From Spirochaetales bacterium (lineage in GTDB: Bacteria > Spirochaetota > Spirochaetia > JAGLYY01): 17,010 nucleotides of DNA. The stretch is taken from assembly GCA_023131935.1 (NCBI GenBank), contig JAGLYY010000148.1, positions 1 through 17,010 on the forward strand. The letters are read 5' to 3'. Position numbers and translations under genes: made by a program. Numbering within the stretch: position 1 is the first letter of the stretch; each line of letters begins with the position of its first letter. The notes under the pieces were generated by a model. It did no database searches, was not told where the DNA came from, and worked only from the letters and a program-made list of their open reading frames with translations. Shown piece by piece: positions 6,335-13,610 of this stretch.

Positions 6335-6640
6335 ATGAAGTTTGATGTTACGGTACCGAAGCGGAAGATTGCTGAGTTTTGTAAACGGAAACATATCCGA
6401 TGTTTGTCTTTGTTTGGCTCAGTTTTGCGTAATGATTTTTCGCAGAGTAGTGATATTGACATGCTTGTTGAATTTGAACCTGAGTATGTACCGGGTTTTT
6501 TCGATTTGGTCGAGATGGAAGAAGAGCTTTCTTCTATGTTTGGCGGGCGTAAGGTCGATTTGAGAACTCCCAATGACTTGAGTAGGTACTTTCGTGATGA
6601 TGTGCTAGCGGAGGCGGAGGCTGTGTATATTGAAAGCTGA
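6335..6640 (+). CDS. mntA: MntA-type nucleotidyltransferase antitoxin
   Basis: This 101-residue minimal nucleotidyltransferase has the complete motif G-S-x10-D-x-D: GS at residues 28-29, then Asp40 and Asp42 in SSDIDMLVEF. A third acidic residue, Asp75, is in GGRKVDLRTP. In type VII toxin-antitoxin systems such proteins transfer AMP from ATP onto a tyrosine of the HEPN toxin and so silence it. All catalytic residues are present, so the enzyme should be active. GGGGG lies 7 nt before the ATG at 6335; the adjacent ATG at 6332 is also possible. The end overlaps the hepT start by 11 bp, the usual antitoxin-first arrangement. Confidence 0.9.
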   Translation: MKFDVTVPKRKIAEFCKRKHIRCLSLFGSVLRNDFSQSSDIDMLVEFEPEYVPGFFDLVEMEEELSSMFGGRKVDLRTPNDLSRYFRDDVLAEAEAVYIES

Positions 6641-6962
6641 TTTGGTTCGTGTTCATCATATGTTGGATGCAATCCGTGAAATATTGGAGTTTTCTACTGA
6701 TAAAACACGGCTTGATCTGGATACTGATCGGATGTTGTGTCTCTCGCTTGTCCATCTATTGGAGATTATTGGTGAGGCTGCCGTTGCAGTATCTTCAGAG
6801 TTCCGAGAGAAATATCCTCAAATCCCTTGGAGTGGGATTGTTGGGATGCGTAACCGGCTTATTCATGGCTACTATGACATAAACCTAGATATTGTCTGGG
6901 AGACCGTTAAAGAGAATATTCCTGAACAGATTCCCGGGGGGGCCTGTGTAAATAACCGTTAG
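6630..6962 (+). CDS. hepT: HepT-type HEPN ribonuclease toxin (DUF86)
   Basis: This 110-residue all-helical protein carries the HEPN/DUF86 active site R-x4-H-x-Y as R-N-R-L-I-H-G-Y: Arg74, His79 and Tyr81. The family acts as an RNase, and the tyrosine is the residue AMPylated by MntA. The preceding block, LLEIIGEAAVAVSSEFREKY and then I-P-W, is also standard for DUF86. The likely start is TTG at 6630 (MKADLVRVHHMLDAIREIL), the usual N terminus of the family, with GGAGG about 9 nt before; the next ATG would remove the first helix. It overlaps mntA by 11 bp. Normal length and intact motifs suggest a functional toxin. Confidence 0.9.
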   Translation: MKADLVRVHHMLDAIREILEFSTDKTRLDLDTDRMLCLSLVHLLEIIGEAAVAVSSEFREKYPQIPWSGIVGMRNRLIHGYYDINLDIVWETVKENIPEQIPGGACVNNR

Positions 6963-7026
6963 CGTGGCTTTCGAGCGTTCAGGCACCTGGTATATAGCCA
7001 TTATAACCTTAATAACGGGGAAAATT

Positions 7027-7101
7027 ATGAGTCGTATAATAAAAGATGAAAGAATGAAAGTCGCTGTCCACGGTGCCCCAATAGGAGAAAAAAATGTCTA
7101 A
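7027..7101 (+). CDS. Possible 24-codon upstream ORF overlapping the metY start
   Basis: ATG at 7027 opens a 24-residue frame (MSRIIKDERMKVAVHGAPIG and four more) whose TAA at 7099-7101 lies just inside metY, overlapping it by 8 bp. GGGG precedes the ATG by 7 nt. It may be a real leader that couples translation into metY, or chance. It is not rich in Met or Cys codons (two Met including the start). Confidence 0.3.
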   Translation: MSRIIKDERMKVAVHGAPIGEKNV

Positions 7102-8404
7102 CAATGCAAATAAAACAAATAAATCTTATAAACTTGAAACATTAGCAATCCACGCCGGGCAGGTGGCCGATCCCACCACTGGGGCAAGAGCGGTACCCAT
7201 TTACCAGACCACATCGTTCCAATTTGAAAACAGTCAACATGCGGCCGACTTATTCGCTTTAAATGAATTCGGAAATGTTTATACCCGGATTATGAATCCA
7301 ACCAACGACGTATTGGAAAAAAGAATCGCCGCCCTGGACGGAGGCATTGGCGCATTAGCCGTTGCCAGTGGTCAGGCAGCTATTTCCTGCGCCCTGTTAA
7401 CTCTTGCCGGGAACGGTGACGAAATCGTCGCCAGTGAAAACCTGTATGGCGGTACCCATAACCTGTTTAAACATACCTTTAAACGTTTCGGCGTTACCGT
7501 TCACTTTGTACCCGGCAATGAACCCGAAGCCTTTAGAAAAGCCATTACTCCCAAAACAAAAGCCATATATACTGAAACTATCGGCAATCCCAGCTTATGC
7601 GTTGCCGATTTTGAAGCCTTAGTAGAAATCGCGCGCAGCAATGGTATTCCCCTGGTGGTGGATAACACCACCGCCCCTTACCTCCTGCGCCCCATCGATC
7701 ATGGTGCCGATATCGTTGTCTATTCCGCCACCAAGTTCATCGGTGGACACGGGACCTCCATCGGCGGTTTGATCGTGGATTCGGGAAAGTTCGATTGGAC
7801 CAACGGTAAATTCCCGCTGCTTGCAGGCCCTGACCCGGAATTCCACAACCTTGATTTCGTCGAGCATTTCAAAGATGCCGGTAACATTGCCTTTATACTT
7901 AAAGCACGTATTGCCTTGCTGCGTGATCTGGGACCCGCCTTAGCGCCCGTTAATGCCTTTTTGTTCCTGCAAGGCATGGAAACCCTTCATTTGCGTATGG
8001 AGCGTCATTGCGAAAACGCACTAAAAGTTGCCAAACACCTGGAAAATCATCCAGCAGTAGAGTGGGTGAATTATCCCGGGCTTGAATCCAGCCCCCAGAA
8101 ACCCAAAGCCGATAAGTACCTGCCCAAAGGTGCCGGTGGTATCGTTGGATTCGGAATCAAAGGTGGTGTCGATGCCGGGAAACGGTTCATCGACAGCTTG
8201 CAGTTAATTTCCCATTTAGCCAATATCGGTGATGCAAAATCACTGGCCATACATCCCGCCGGAACCACACACCAACAGTTAACACCCGATGAACAACTCG
8301 CCGCCGGAGTAACGCCTGATTTTATCCGGCTTTCCATAGGAATTGAAAACGTCGTAGATATCATCGCCGATATCGATGACGCATTGGAACGTGCGCAAGG
8401 ATAG
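7094..8404 (+). CDS. metY: O-acetylhomoserine sulfhydrylase (PLP-dependent)
   Basis: The 436-residue Cys/Met-metabolism PLP enzyme makes homocysteine from O-acetylhomoserine and sulfide. PLP lysine is Lys214 in Y-S-A-T-K-F-I-G-G-H-G. Asp190 in VVDNTTAPYL should contact the pyridine nitrogen, and Y-T-R-I-M-N-P-T-N (residues 63-71) is the cofactor phosphate and substrate segment. The length (about 430) and the G-H-G-T-S-I-G-G segment fit O-acetylhomoserine sulfhydrylases better than the shorter (about 390) cystathionine synthases and lyases. AGGAG lies 7 nt before the ATG. metX and metW downstream confirm the pathway. Among its 14 Arg codons there is no AGG, unlike the trp operon. Confidence 0.94.
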   Translation: MSNNANKTNKSYKLETLAIHAGQVADPTTGARAVPIYQTTSFQFENSQHAADLFALNEFGNVYTRIMNPTNDVLEKRIAALDGGIGALAVASGQAAISCALLTLAGNGDEIVASENLYGGTHNLFKHTFKRFGVTVHFVPGNEPEAFRKAITPKTKAIYTETIGNPSLCVADFEALVEIARSNGIPLVVDNTTAPYLLRPIDHGADIVVYSATKFIGGHGTSIGGLIVDSGKFDWTNGKFPLLAGPDPEFHNLDFVEHFKDAGNIAFILKARIALLRDLGPALAPVNAFLFLQGMETLHLRMERHCENALKVAKHLENHPAVEWVNYPGLESSPQKPKADKYLPKGAGGIVGFGIKGGVDAGKRFIDSLQLISHLANIGDAKSLAIHPAGTTHQQLTPDEQLAAGVTPDFIRLSIGIENVVDIIADIDDALERAQG

Positions 8405-8456
8405 CGGATAACCGGTCAAAAATACAGGAACATTAAACAGAGAGTAGTTGATTAAC

Positions 8457-8474
8457 ATGCCCTGTTCTTGTTAA
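8457..8474 (+). other. Possible five-codon Cys-containing leader (M-P-C-S-C)
   Basis: ATG at 8457 opens M-P-C-S-C-stop, with two cysteine codons, in the 157-bp gap between metY and metX. Cys-rich mini-ORFs regulate some sulfur genes, but this frame is very short and has only a weak purine stretch before it. Listed as a possibility only. Confidence 0.15.
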
Positions 8475-8509
8475 ATGAGACCAGGGATGAATTCTCTTTC
8501 AAAGAGGGT

Positions 8510-8540
8510 GGGGACGCCGTCCCCTCTGTGGCAAAAAATG
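8510..8540. repeat. GGGGAC-GCC-GTCCCC dyad joined to a partial CTCTGTGGC repeat (copy D)
   Basis: A perfect 6-bp inverted repeat with a 3-nt centre (8510-8524) runs directly into CCTCTGTGGCAAAAAATG, the left-arm end of the repeat seen at 4161-5000 and in the same orientation. The right arm is missing. It lies 22 nt before the metX start and could form a hairpin in the mRNA leader. Confidence 0.55.
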
Positions 8541-8561
8541 TTTTTTACCAGGAGTAACAAT

Positions 8562-9701
8562 ATGACTAAAGGTAGTCTAGGAATCGTAGAAACCCGGCAA
8601 TTCACCTTTGGATACACCCCGGAAGATGCCCTGGAGTTGGAGTGCGGACAGAAATTATTTCCCGTTACTCTTGCTTATGAGACCTATGGTGAATTAAATA
8701 AAGATAAATCAAACGCAATATTAATCTGTCATACCTTAACCAGCGATGCCCATGCCGCCGGGTATCATGAAGGCCATGAGCGGCCCGGCTGGTGGGACGA
8801 TATGATCGGACCCGGCAAAGCCTTTGATACCGATAAATACTTTGTCATCTCATCCAACGTCATCGGTGGCTGTAAAGGTAGCACCGGGCCATCTTCGGAG
8901 AATCCCGCCACCGGGAAACCTTATGGCCTTGATTTTCCCATGACTACCGTCGTGGATTGGGTCAACTCCCAGAAAAGATTAGTCGATTCTTTTGGGATAA
9001 AGAAATTATTCAGCGTATCCGGCGGTTCCATGGGTGGTATGCAGGTGCTTCAATGGATAGCCCTGTACCCGGAAATGGTGCGTTCCGCCATTCCCATTGC
9101 CACCGCCTGGAAACAATCGCCGCAGCAATTAGCCCTGGACGAAGTCGGACGGCAGGCCATAATGAAAGATCCCGACTGGAATAATGGGGCTTATTATGGT
9201 AAAGCCATTCCCGAAAACGGTCTGTCGATTGCCCGTATGCTTGGACATATCACTTACATGAGTGAAGCTTCCATGGAGGATAAGTTCTCTCGAAAGTTGA
9301 GGAAGGGGAATTTCAGTTTCTCCTTCGATACCGATTTTGAAGTTGAGGGATACTTAAACTATAACGGTAAAGCCTTTGTGAAGAGGTTCGATGCAAATTC
9401 TTATTTATATATTACCCGCGCAATGAACTACTGCGACGTATCGAAGGAGAAACTGATTCCCCCGGGAAAAGAGATCGATACAGCTTTCTTGTTGATCGCT
9501 TTTAAGTCCGATTGGTTGTATCCCACGTGGCAGATCAAAGAGGTGGCTCAGTTTCTCATGTCCTGTCATGTGGATACTACTTATTGTGAAATAAAGTCTA
9601 CTTATGGCCATGATGCGTTTTTATTGGAGTTTGAGGAAGAGACAAGATTAGTGAAACATTTTTTAAAGAGGATAGCCCATGGTACCGGAAATAGTAAATA
9701 G
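8562..9701 (+). CDS. metX: Homoserine O-acetyltransferase
   Basis: This alpha/beta-hydrolase-fold enzyme acetylates homoserine with acetyl-CoA, the committed step toward methionine. From the ATG at 8562 (AGGAG 7 nt upstream) it has 379 residues, the normal length. The in-frame ATG at 8475 would translate repeat DNA and is rejected. Catalytic triad: Ser156 in SVSGGSMGGM, Asp317 in FKSDWLYP, His350 in TYGHDAFL. Other family blocks are LAYETYGELN, CHTLTSDAHAAG, PGWWDDMIGPG and NVIGGCKGSTGPSS. Acetyl rather than succinyl specificity is inferred from the metY neighbour, not proved by residues. The end overlaps metW by 23 bp. Confidence 0.95.
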   Translation: MTKGSLGIVETRQFTFGYTPEDALELECGQKLFPVTLAYETYGELNKDKSNAILICHTLTSDAHAAGYHEGHERPGWWDDMIGPGKAFDTDKYFVISSNVIGGCKGSTGPSSENPATGKPYGLDFPMTTVVDWVNSQKRLVDSFGIKKLFSVSGGSMGGMQVLQWIALYPEMVRSAIPIATAWKQSPQQLALDEVGRQAIMKDPDWNNGAYYGKAIPENGLSIARMLGHITYMSEASMEDKFSRKLRKGNFSFSFDTDFEVEGYLNYNGKAFVKRFDANSYLYITRAMNYCDVSKEKLIPPGKEIDTAFLLIAFKSDWLYPTWQIKEVAQFLMSCHVDTTYCEIKSTYGHDAFLLEFEEETRLVKHFLKRIAHGTGNSK

Positions 9702-10305
9702 AGATCGTTTGGATCATCATTGGATTTGCGACAATATCGAGCCCGGTTCACGGGTATTGGATCTTGGTTGTGGTTCCGGTAATTTATTGGTCTTGTTGCG
9801 TGATGAGAAGCAGGTCAAGGGGCAGGGAATCGAGCTAAGTGAAGATGCGATTTATAATTGTGTAGAGAACGGGATATCTGTTAATCATATGGATTTTGAC
9901 AGTGGTTTAGCCAGTTACCAGCATCAGTCTTTCGATTATGTTATTATGAACCAGAGTTTGCAAGAGGTCGTGCATGTGGAATTTGCGCTTGAAGAGGCAT
10001 TTCGAGTAGGCAAGAACGTTATCATAGGGTTCCCCAATTTCGCGCATATCAGTTCACGATTCCAGTTATTCTTTAAGGGTCAGACCCCTGTCACAAATTC
10101 CTTACCGCACTTGTGGTACAATACGCCTAACCTGCATTTCTCCAGCATCTCCGATTTCGAAAAATTCGTCAAAGAGCATAAATACAAATTATTAAAGAAT
10201 TTTTTCTATTCCAATAATACCGTCATCCGTTTCCGCCCCAATTTACGTGCTTTGAATGCCATCTTCATAGTTACCCGGGGTAATTCAGGCCGTCCCTTAA
10301 CTTAA
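9679..10305 (+). CDS. metW: Methionine biosynthesis protein MetW
   Basis: The 208-residue protein has a class I methyltransferase fold. The SAM-binding glycine loop is R-V-L-D-L-G-C-G-S-G-N-L-L near residues 25-37. Family-specific segments follow: YNCVENGISVNHMDFDSGL, FDYVIMNQSLQEV, VIIGFPNFAHISSRFQLFFK and TNSLPHLWYNTPNLHFSSI. No methyl-transfer reaction is established. MetW is the regular companion of MetX and is thought to form a complex that supports acetyltransferase activity. The start overlaps metX by 23 bp, with GAGG a few nt before the ATG. The AT-rich 13-bp inverted repeat downstream may end the operon. Confidence 0.93.
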   Translation: MVPEIVNRDRLDHHWICDNIEPGSRVLDLGCGSGNLLVLLRDEKQVKGQGIELSEDAIYNCVENGISVNHMDFDSGLASYQHQSFDYVIMNQSLQEVVHVEFALEEAFRVGKNVIIGFPNFAHISSRFQLFFKGQTPVTNSLPHLWYNTPNLHFSSISDFEKFVKEHKYKLLKNFFYSNNTVIRFRPNLRALNAIFIVTRGNSGRPLT

Positions 10306-10333
10306 TCCCACTGAATCGAGGCTGTTCCTATCA

Positions 10334-10374
10334 CTATATATGGTGGCTTTACATTTTTATACCACCATATATAG
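10334..10374. repeat. Perfect 13-bp inverted repeat after metW
   Basis: CTATATATGGTGG (10334-10346) pairs with CCACCATATATAG (10362-10374) around a 15-nt centre. It lies 29 bp after the metW stop. The stem is AT-rich and no T-run follows on the plus strand, so it is not a textbook Rho-independent terminator. It could be a transcript-end or stability hairpin, or a protein-binding dyad. Confidence 0.6.
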
Positions 10375-10437
10375 CGTTGAAATTTATTAGTTTGAGTTAC
10401 CGGACAGCCTCAATTACCATGAAATAACTTTTCACCC

Positions 10438-10466
10438 TTGACCATTTTAAATAATACATGTATATA
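10438..10466 (+). promoter_or_regulatory. Predicted promoter of the trp operon
   Basis: TTGACC (10438-10443), exactly 17 nt, then TATATA (10461-10466): 5 of 6 matches at -35 and 5 of 6 at -10. Transcription would start near 10473, giving a leader of about 130 nt before trpE. It is the best promoter-like match in the 300-bp metW-trpE gap. Confidence 0.6.
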
Positions 10467-10468
10467 TC

Positions 10469-10497
10469 AGAAACAGGGCGTTTCTATAAATAGAAAC
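10469..10497 (+). promoter_or_regulatory. Overlapping AGAAAC/GTTTCT dyads at the trp transcription start
   Basis: GTTTCTAT (10480-10487) and ATAGAAAC (10490-10497) form a perfect 8-bp inverted repeat with a 2-nt centre. A further AGAAAC (10469-10474) can pair with the same GTTTCT instead. The position at the start of transcription fits an operator; mutually exclusive RNA hairpins are the alternative. It does not match the TrpR operator that I know from enterics. Confidence 0.4.
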
Positions 10498-10567
10498 ATT
10501 TATTGTTAATGCTGAATACAGGATGAGTTTCACGTCGTTATAATCATACTGACAGACTTGCCGTGTA

Positions 10568-10590
10568 CTGGTAATGCATAATGTTACCAG
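10568..10590 (+). promoter_or_regulatory. Inverted repeat just before the trpE ribosome binding site
   Basis: CTGGTAA (10568-10574) and TTACCAG (10584-10590) form a perfect 7-bp dyad, ending 3 nt before the AAGGAG of trpE. It could be a leader hairpin controlling ribosome access, or an operator. A chance 10-codon frame (ATG at 10574, stop overlapping the trpE ATG by one base) runs through it without Trp codons. Confidence 0.35.
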
Positions 10591-10605
10591 GATAAGGAGT
10601 TTTTG

Positions 10606-12006
10606 ATGAAGCGAAGAGATGGGATAGTAAATGTGCTGGATGGAGAGAAGTATACCCCCTATGGACTGGCGCGAAAATTAAGCGCGAAGGTCATTCTTGA
10701 GTCTTCATCCATTGAGAGGGGAAGGGCACGCTATTCGCTAATTATGGTCAGGGAGGCTTTCAGGCTGATTCAGAGAGGCGGGACAATCCATATAGAGGTT
10801 GACGGAAAGAGGAAAAGGATAAAGGGAAACGGGAAGGATATACTCGATTATTTGCCCTATTTTGCAAACCAACATCCTGTTTTTGAAAAGGATATTCCTG
10901 TCCCGGCAGGCGGGATAGGGTATCTGTCATATGAGTTTGCCGGTAACTGCGATAATATACGGTTTCGCAGGAAGGAAGATGAGATAGGGCTTCCACTGGG
11001 CGCATTCCTTTTTGGTCATGTTTTTATCGTTTTCGATCATTATACCGACAGGATATATCTAATTGGTCTCAACTACAGGGAGCATGAGATAGATCTGGAG
11101 AATGCCATAAAAGCAGCGGAGAGGAGGATTCATGATCTCGATTTTAACTACCTGTCCCGGGAAGAGGAGCAGCATAGTGTCGAAATTCTGGACGGAGAGG
11201 ATGAAAGGATTGTGTTTCTTGATGGGGTAAAGAGGATAAAAGATGAGATAATAAAGGGGAACTTGCTTCAGGGGGTACTCTCCAGGCGGATGAAAATTAA
11301 AACAGAACTCCCCGCTTTTGCGGCCTACAAGTCGCTCCGGTCAACCAATCCCTCGCCCTACCTGTTTTATCTCGATTTTGGTGAGTATCAGTTGTTCGGT
11401 TCATCACCGGAGGTGCATATAAAGGTTTCGGATGGGAAAGTACTTATAAGACCTCTGGCGGGAACCAGACGCAGGGGAACGAATATGGAGGAGGACATAT
11501 CCCTGGAGAGAGAGCTGCTTGCCGATGAGAAGGAGAAGGCGGAACATCTTATGCTTGTCGATCTTGCAAGAAACGATTTAGGCAGGTTCTGCGTAGCCGG
11601 AAGTGTCAAAGTGACGGACTTTATGGGAATAGAGCGGTTTTCACATTTAATGCACATTGTTTCGCAGGTTGAGGGGGAGCTTTCACCGGAGAAGAGCGGA
11701 ATAGAGGCGATAAGGGCGACATTTCCAGCCGGTACTGTATCGGGCGCTCCAAAGATAAGGTCCATCGAGGTTGTGGATAATCTTGAACGGTACACGCGTG
11801 GTTTTTATGCCGGTCTTGTCGGCTATCTCGGTTCGGATGGTAATCTCGACACCTGCATAACGATAAGGAGTGCCATTAAAAAAGGGGATGAACTTTATCT
11901 TCAGGCGGGAGCCGGGGTTGTTTACGATTCTGTTCCAGAACGCGAATATGAAGAGACGGGAGAAAAACTGAGAGCCCTGGCAGCGGCTGTCGGAGTGGAG
12001 ATATAA
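10606..12006 (+). CDS. trpE: Anthranilate synthase component I
   Basis: The 466-residue enzyme converts chorismate to anthranilate using ammonia from TrpG. The N-terminal regulatory site L-E-S-S (31-34) is present, so tryptophan feedback inhibition is likely. Catalytic blocks: FGSSPEVHIK (264-273), RPLAGTRRRG (282-291), LMLVDLARNDLGRF (315-328), HLMHIVSQVEG (347-357), FPAGTVSGAPKIRS (373-386) and AGAGVVYDSVPEREYEET (434-451). AAGGAG is 6 nt before the ATG at 10606; a TTG one codon earlier is not needed. The first 14 Arg codons include 7 AGG and 2 AGA. It opens the operon, with trpGD starting 2 nt after its stop. Confidence 0.96.
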   Translation: MKRRDGIVNVLDGEKYTPYGLARKLSAKVILESSSIERGRARYSLIMVREAFRLIQRGGTIHIEVDGKRKRIKGNGKDILDYLPYFANQHPVFEKDIPVPAGGIGYLSYEFAGNCDNIRFRRKEDEIGLPLGAFLFGHVFIVFDHYTDRIYLIGLNYREHEIDLENAIKAAERRIHDLDFNYLSREEEQHSVEILDGEDERIVFLDGVKRIKDEIIKGNLLQGVLSRRMKIKTELPAFAAYKSLRSTNPSPYLFYLDFGEYQLFGSSPEVHIKVSDGKVLIRPLAGTRRRGTNMEEDISLERELLADEKEKAEHLMLVDLARNDLGRFCVAGSVKVTDFMGIERFSHLMHIVSQVEGELSPEKSGIEAIRATFPAGTVSGAPKIRSIEVVDNLERYTRGFYAGLVGYLGSDGNLDTCITIRSAIKKGDELYLQAGAGVVYDSVPEREYEETGEKLRALAAAVGVEI

Positions 12007-12008
12007 AA

Positions 12009-13610
12009 ATGTATCTTCTAATAGATAACTACGATTCATTTACATACAACATCTACCAGTATATCTGTGAATTGACGGGGAAGGAGGTGCGGGTCTGCCG
12101 GAACGATTCCATTACCCCTGAGGAGGCCGAAGAGCTGGATCTTGACGGCATTATTATCTCGCCCGGACCTGGAAGACCCGAAGAGGCGGGAATCTCCCTC
12201 GAAATGATTGGCCATTTTGCAGGCAGGGTCCCGATCCTGGGTATCTGCCTGGGGCATCAGTCCATCGCCGGGTATTATGGGGCTAAGATTGTCCAGGCGA
12301 AGCGGATAGTTCATGGGAAGGCGGAGATGATTGAGCACGACGGCAGGGGGCTATTCAGGTCGATATCTTCACCCGCTTCATTTGTACGCTACCATTCACT
12401 TGCCATTGACGGGGAGGGCCTTCCGGAAGAACTTATTGTAACGGCTAGAAGCAAAGACGGGGAGATCATGGGGATACGGCATAGAGAGCACATTATAGAG
12501 GGGGTCCAGTTTCACCCCGAGTCGATGGCTTCGGACGACGGGAAGAAAATGATCAGGAATTTTATTAACTACAGGAGGGAGAGTTTTGCCGTGAAGGAGA
12601 ATCTTAAGAAATTGATTGACGGGAAGGACCTTATTATTTCGGAAGCGGAGGGGTTCATGAACGAGTTGACCGAGGGGAACCTTTCCGGACCTGTAATAGC
12701 CGCTTATCTTACCGCCATGAGCAGCAAGGGGGTTTCTCCACAGGAGATTGCCGGATGCGCTTCCGTTCTTCAAAAGAAGAGACATCCCGTCAGGGTCGGT
12801 AAGCCTCTTCTGGATACCTGCGGAACAGGGGGGGACGGATCCGGCTCATTCAATATTTCTTCCTTTTCGGCGCTCATAGCTTCGGCCTGCGGGGCTTATG
12901 TGGCGAAGCACGGAAACAGGGCGGTAAGCTCGAAAAGCGGAAGCGCCGATTTCTATCGTGAACTCGGTATACCGGTCGATATGGAACCGTCAGAGGCTGA
13001 AGAACTGCTTACGAAAGTGGGATTCGCTTTCCTCTTTGCGCCCCTCTATCATGGTGCCATGAAGCATGCGGCAGCCGTAAGGAGAGAACTCGGGGTAAAG
13101 ACAATCATGAATCTTTTAGGGCCGCTTGTTAATCCCGCCGGGGCCGGGTATCAGCTTATCGGTGTATACGCTGAAAATCTTTGTGTTCCCATGGCGAAAG
13201 CGGCCAGGCTTCTCGGCATAAAGAGGGTGATGGTTGTTCACGGATGTGACGGACTTGATGAAATATCGGTTTCGGGGCCATCAAGGATCGTCAGCATCGA
13301 TGAAAATGGGGAGATGGAGGATTTTTTCTTTAACCCCGACGAACATGGAATTCCTCTCTTTGATGTTGATGAGCTTGCAGGGGGCACGGCGAAGGAGAAC
13401 GCCGTAACCGGCAGGGAACTTTTAAGCGGGAGGGGCAGTGAGGCCATTAAAACTGCCGTTCTACTGAATGCGGGCGCGGGACTCTTTGTCTACGGCCTTG
13501 TACCCTCTATTCCCGTGGGATACAATGCGGCCGAAAAGGCCCTGAAGGAGGGGAGGGTCGCCGCGAAAGTGAAATCGCTACAGGATTTCTTCAGCGGAGT
13601 TAGACGATGA
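12009..13610 (+). CDS. trpGD: Bifunctional anthranilate synthase glutaminase / anthranilate phosphoribosyltransferase
   Basis: The 533-residue fusion carries two consecutive functions. Residues 1 to about 192 are a class I glutaminase that feeds ammonia to TrpE: LLIDNYDSFTYNI at the start, oxyanion loop SPGPGRPEEAG, nucleophile Cys80 in GICLGHQ, and His169/Glu171 in VQFHPES. From about residue 197 follows the phosphoribosyltransferase that joins anthranilate to PRPP: LLDTCGTGGDGSGSFNISS (267-285, phosphate loop), KHGNRAVSSKSGSADFYREL and LLGPLVNPAG. Both active sites look complete. GGAG precedes the ATG by 8 nt, and the end overlaps trpCF by 4 bp (ATGA). The TrpGD fusion is known from enterics and Thermotoga. 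Confidence 0.95.
   Translation: MYLLIDNYDSFTYNIYQYICELTGKEVRVCRNDSITPEEAEELDLDGIIISPGPGRPEEAGISLEMIGHFAGRVPILGICLGHQSIAGYYGAKIVQAKRIVHGKAEMIEHDGRGLFRSISSPASFVRYHSLAIDGEGLPEELIVTARSKDGEIMGIRHREHIIEGVQFHPESMASDDGKKMIRNFINYRRESFAVKENLKKLIDGKDLIISEAEGFMNELTEGNLSGPVIAAYLTAMSSKGVSPQEIAGCASVLQKKRHPVRVGKPLLDTCGTGGDGSGSFNISSFSALIASACGAYVAKHGNRAVSSKSGSADFYRELGIPVDMEPSEAEELLTKVGFAFLFAPLYHGAMKHAAAVRRELGVKTIMNLLGPLVNPAGAGYQLIGVYAENLCVPMAKAARLLGIKRVMVVHGCDGLDEISVSGPSRIVSIDENGEMEDFFFNPDEHGIPLFDVDELAGGTAKENAVTGRELLSGRGSEAIKTAVLLNAGAGLFVYGLVPSIPVGYNAAEKALKEGRVAAKVKSLQDFFSGVRR

Noticed and set aside
6963..7093. SAM riboswitch before metY
   Set aside because: I could not find paired stems or conserved cores of SAM-I, SAM-II or SAM-IV type; a covariance-model search would decide.
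8475..8561. Longer metX starting at the ATG at 8475
   Set aside because: The added 29 residues read through a GC dyad and repeat fragment, while the ATG at 8562 has a good AGGAG and gives the normal family length.
10340..10390. 16-codon frame within the 13-bp inverted repeat
   Set aside because: It lies upstream of the predicted trp promoter, lacks a ribosome binding site and has no recognisable content.
10467..10605. Classical trp attenuator with a Trp-rich leader peptide
   Set aside because: The short frames here (starting at 10523 and 10574) contain no Trp codons, and no stem followed by a T-run is present.
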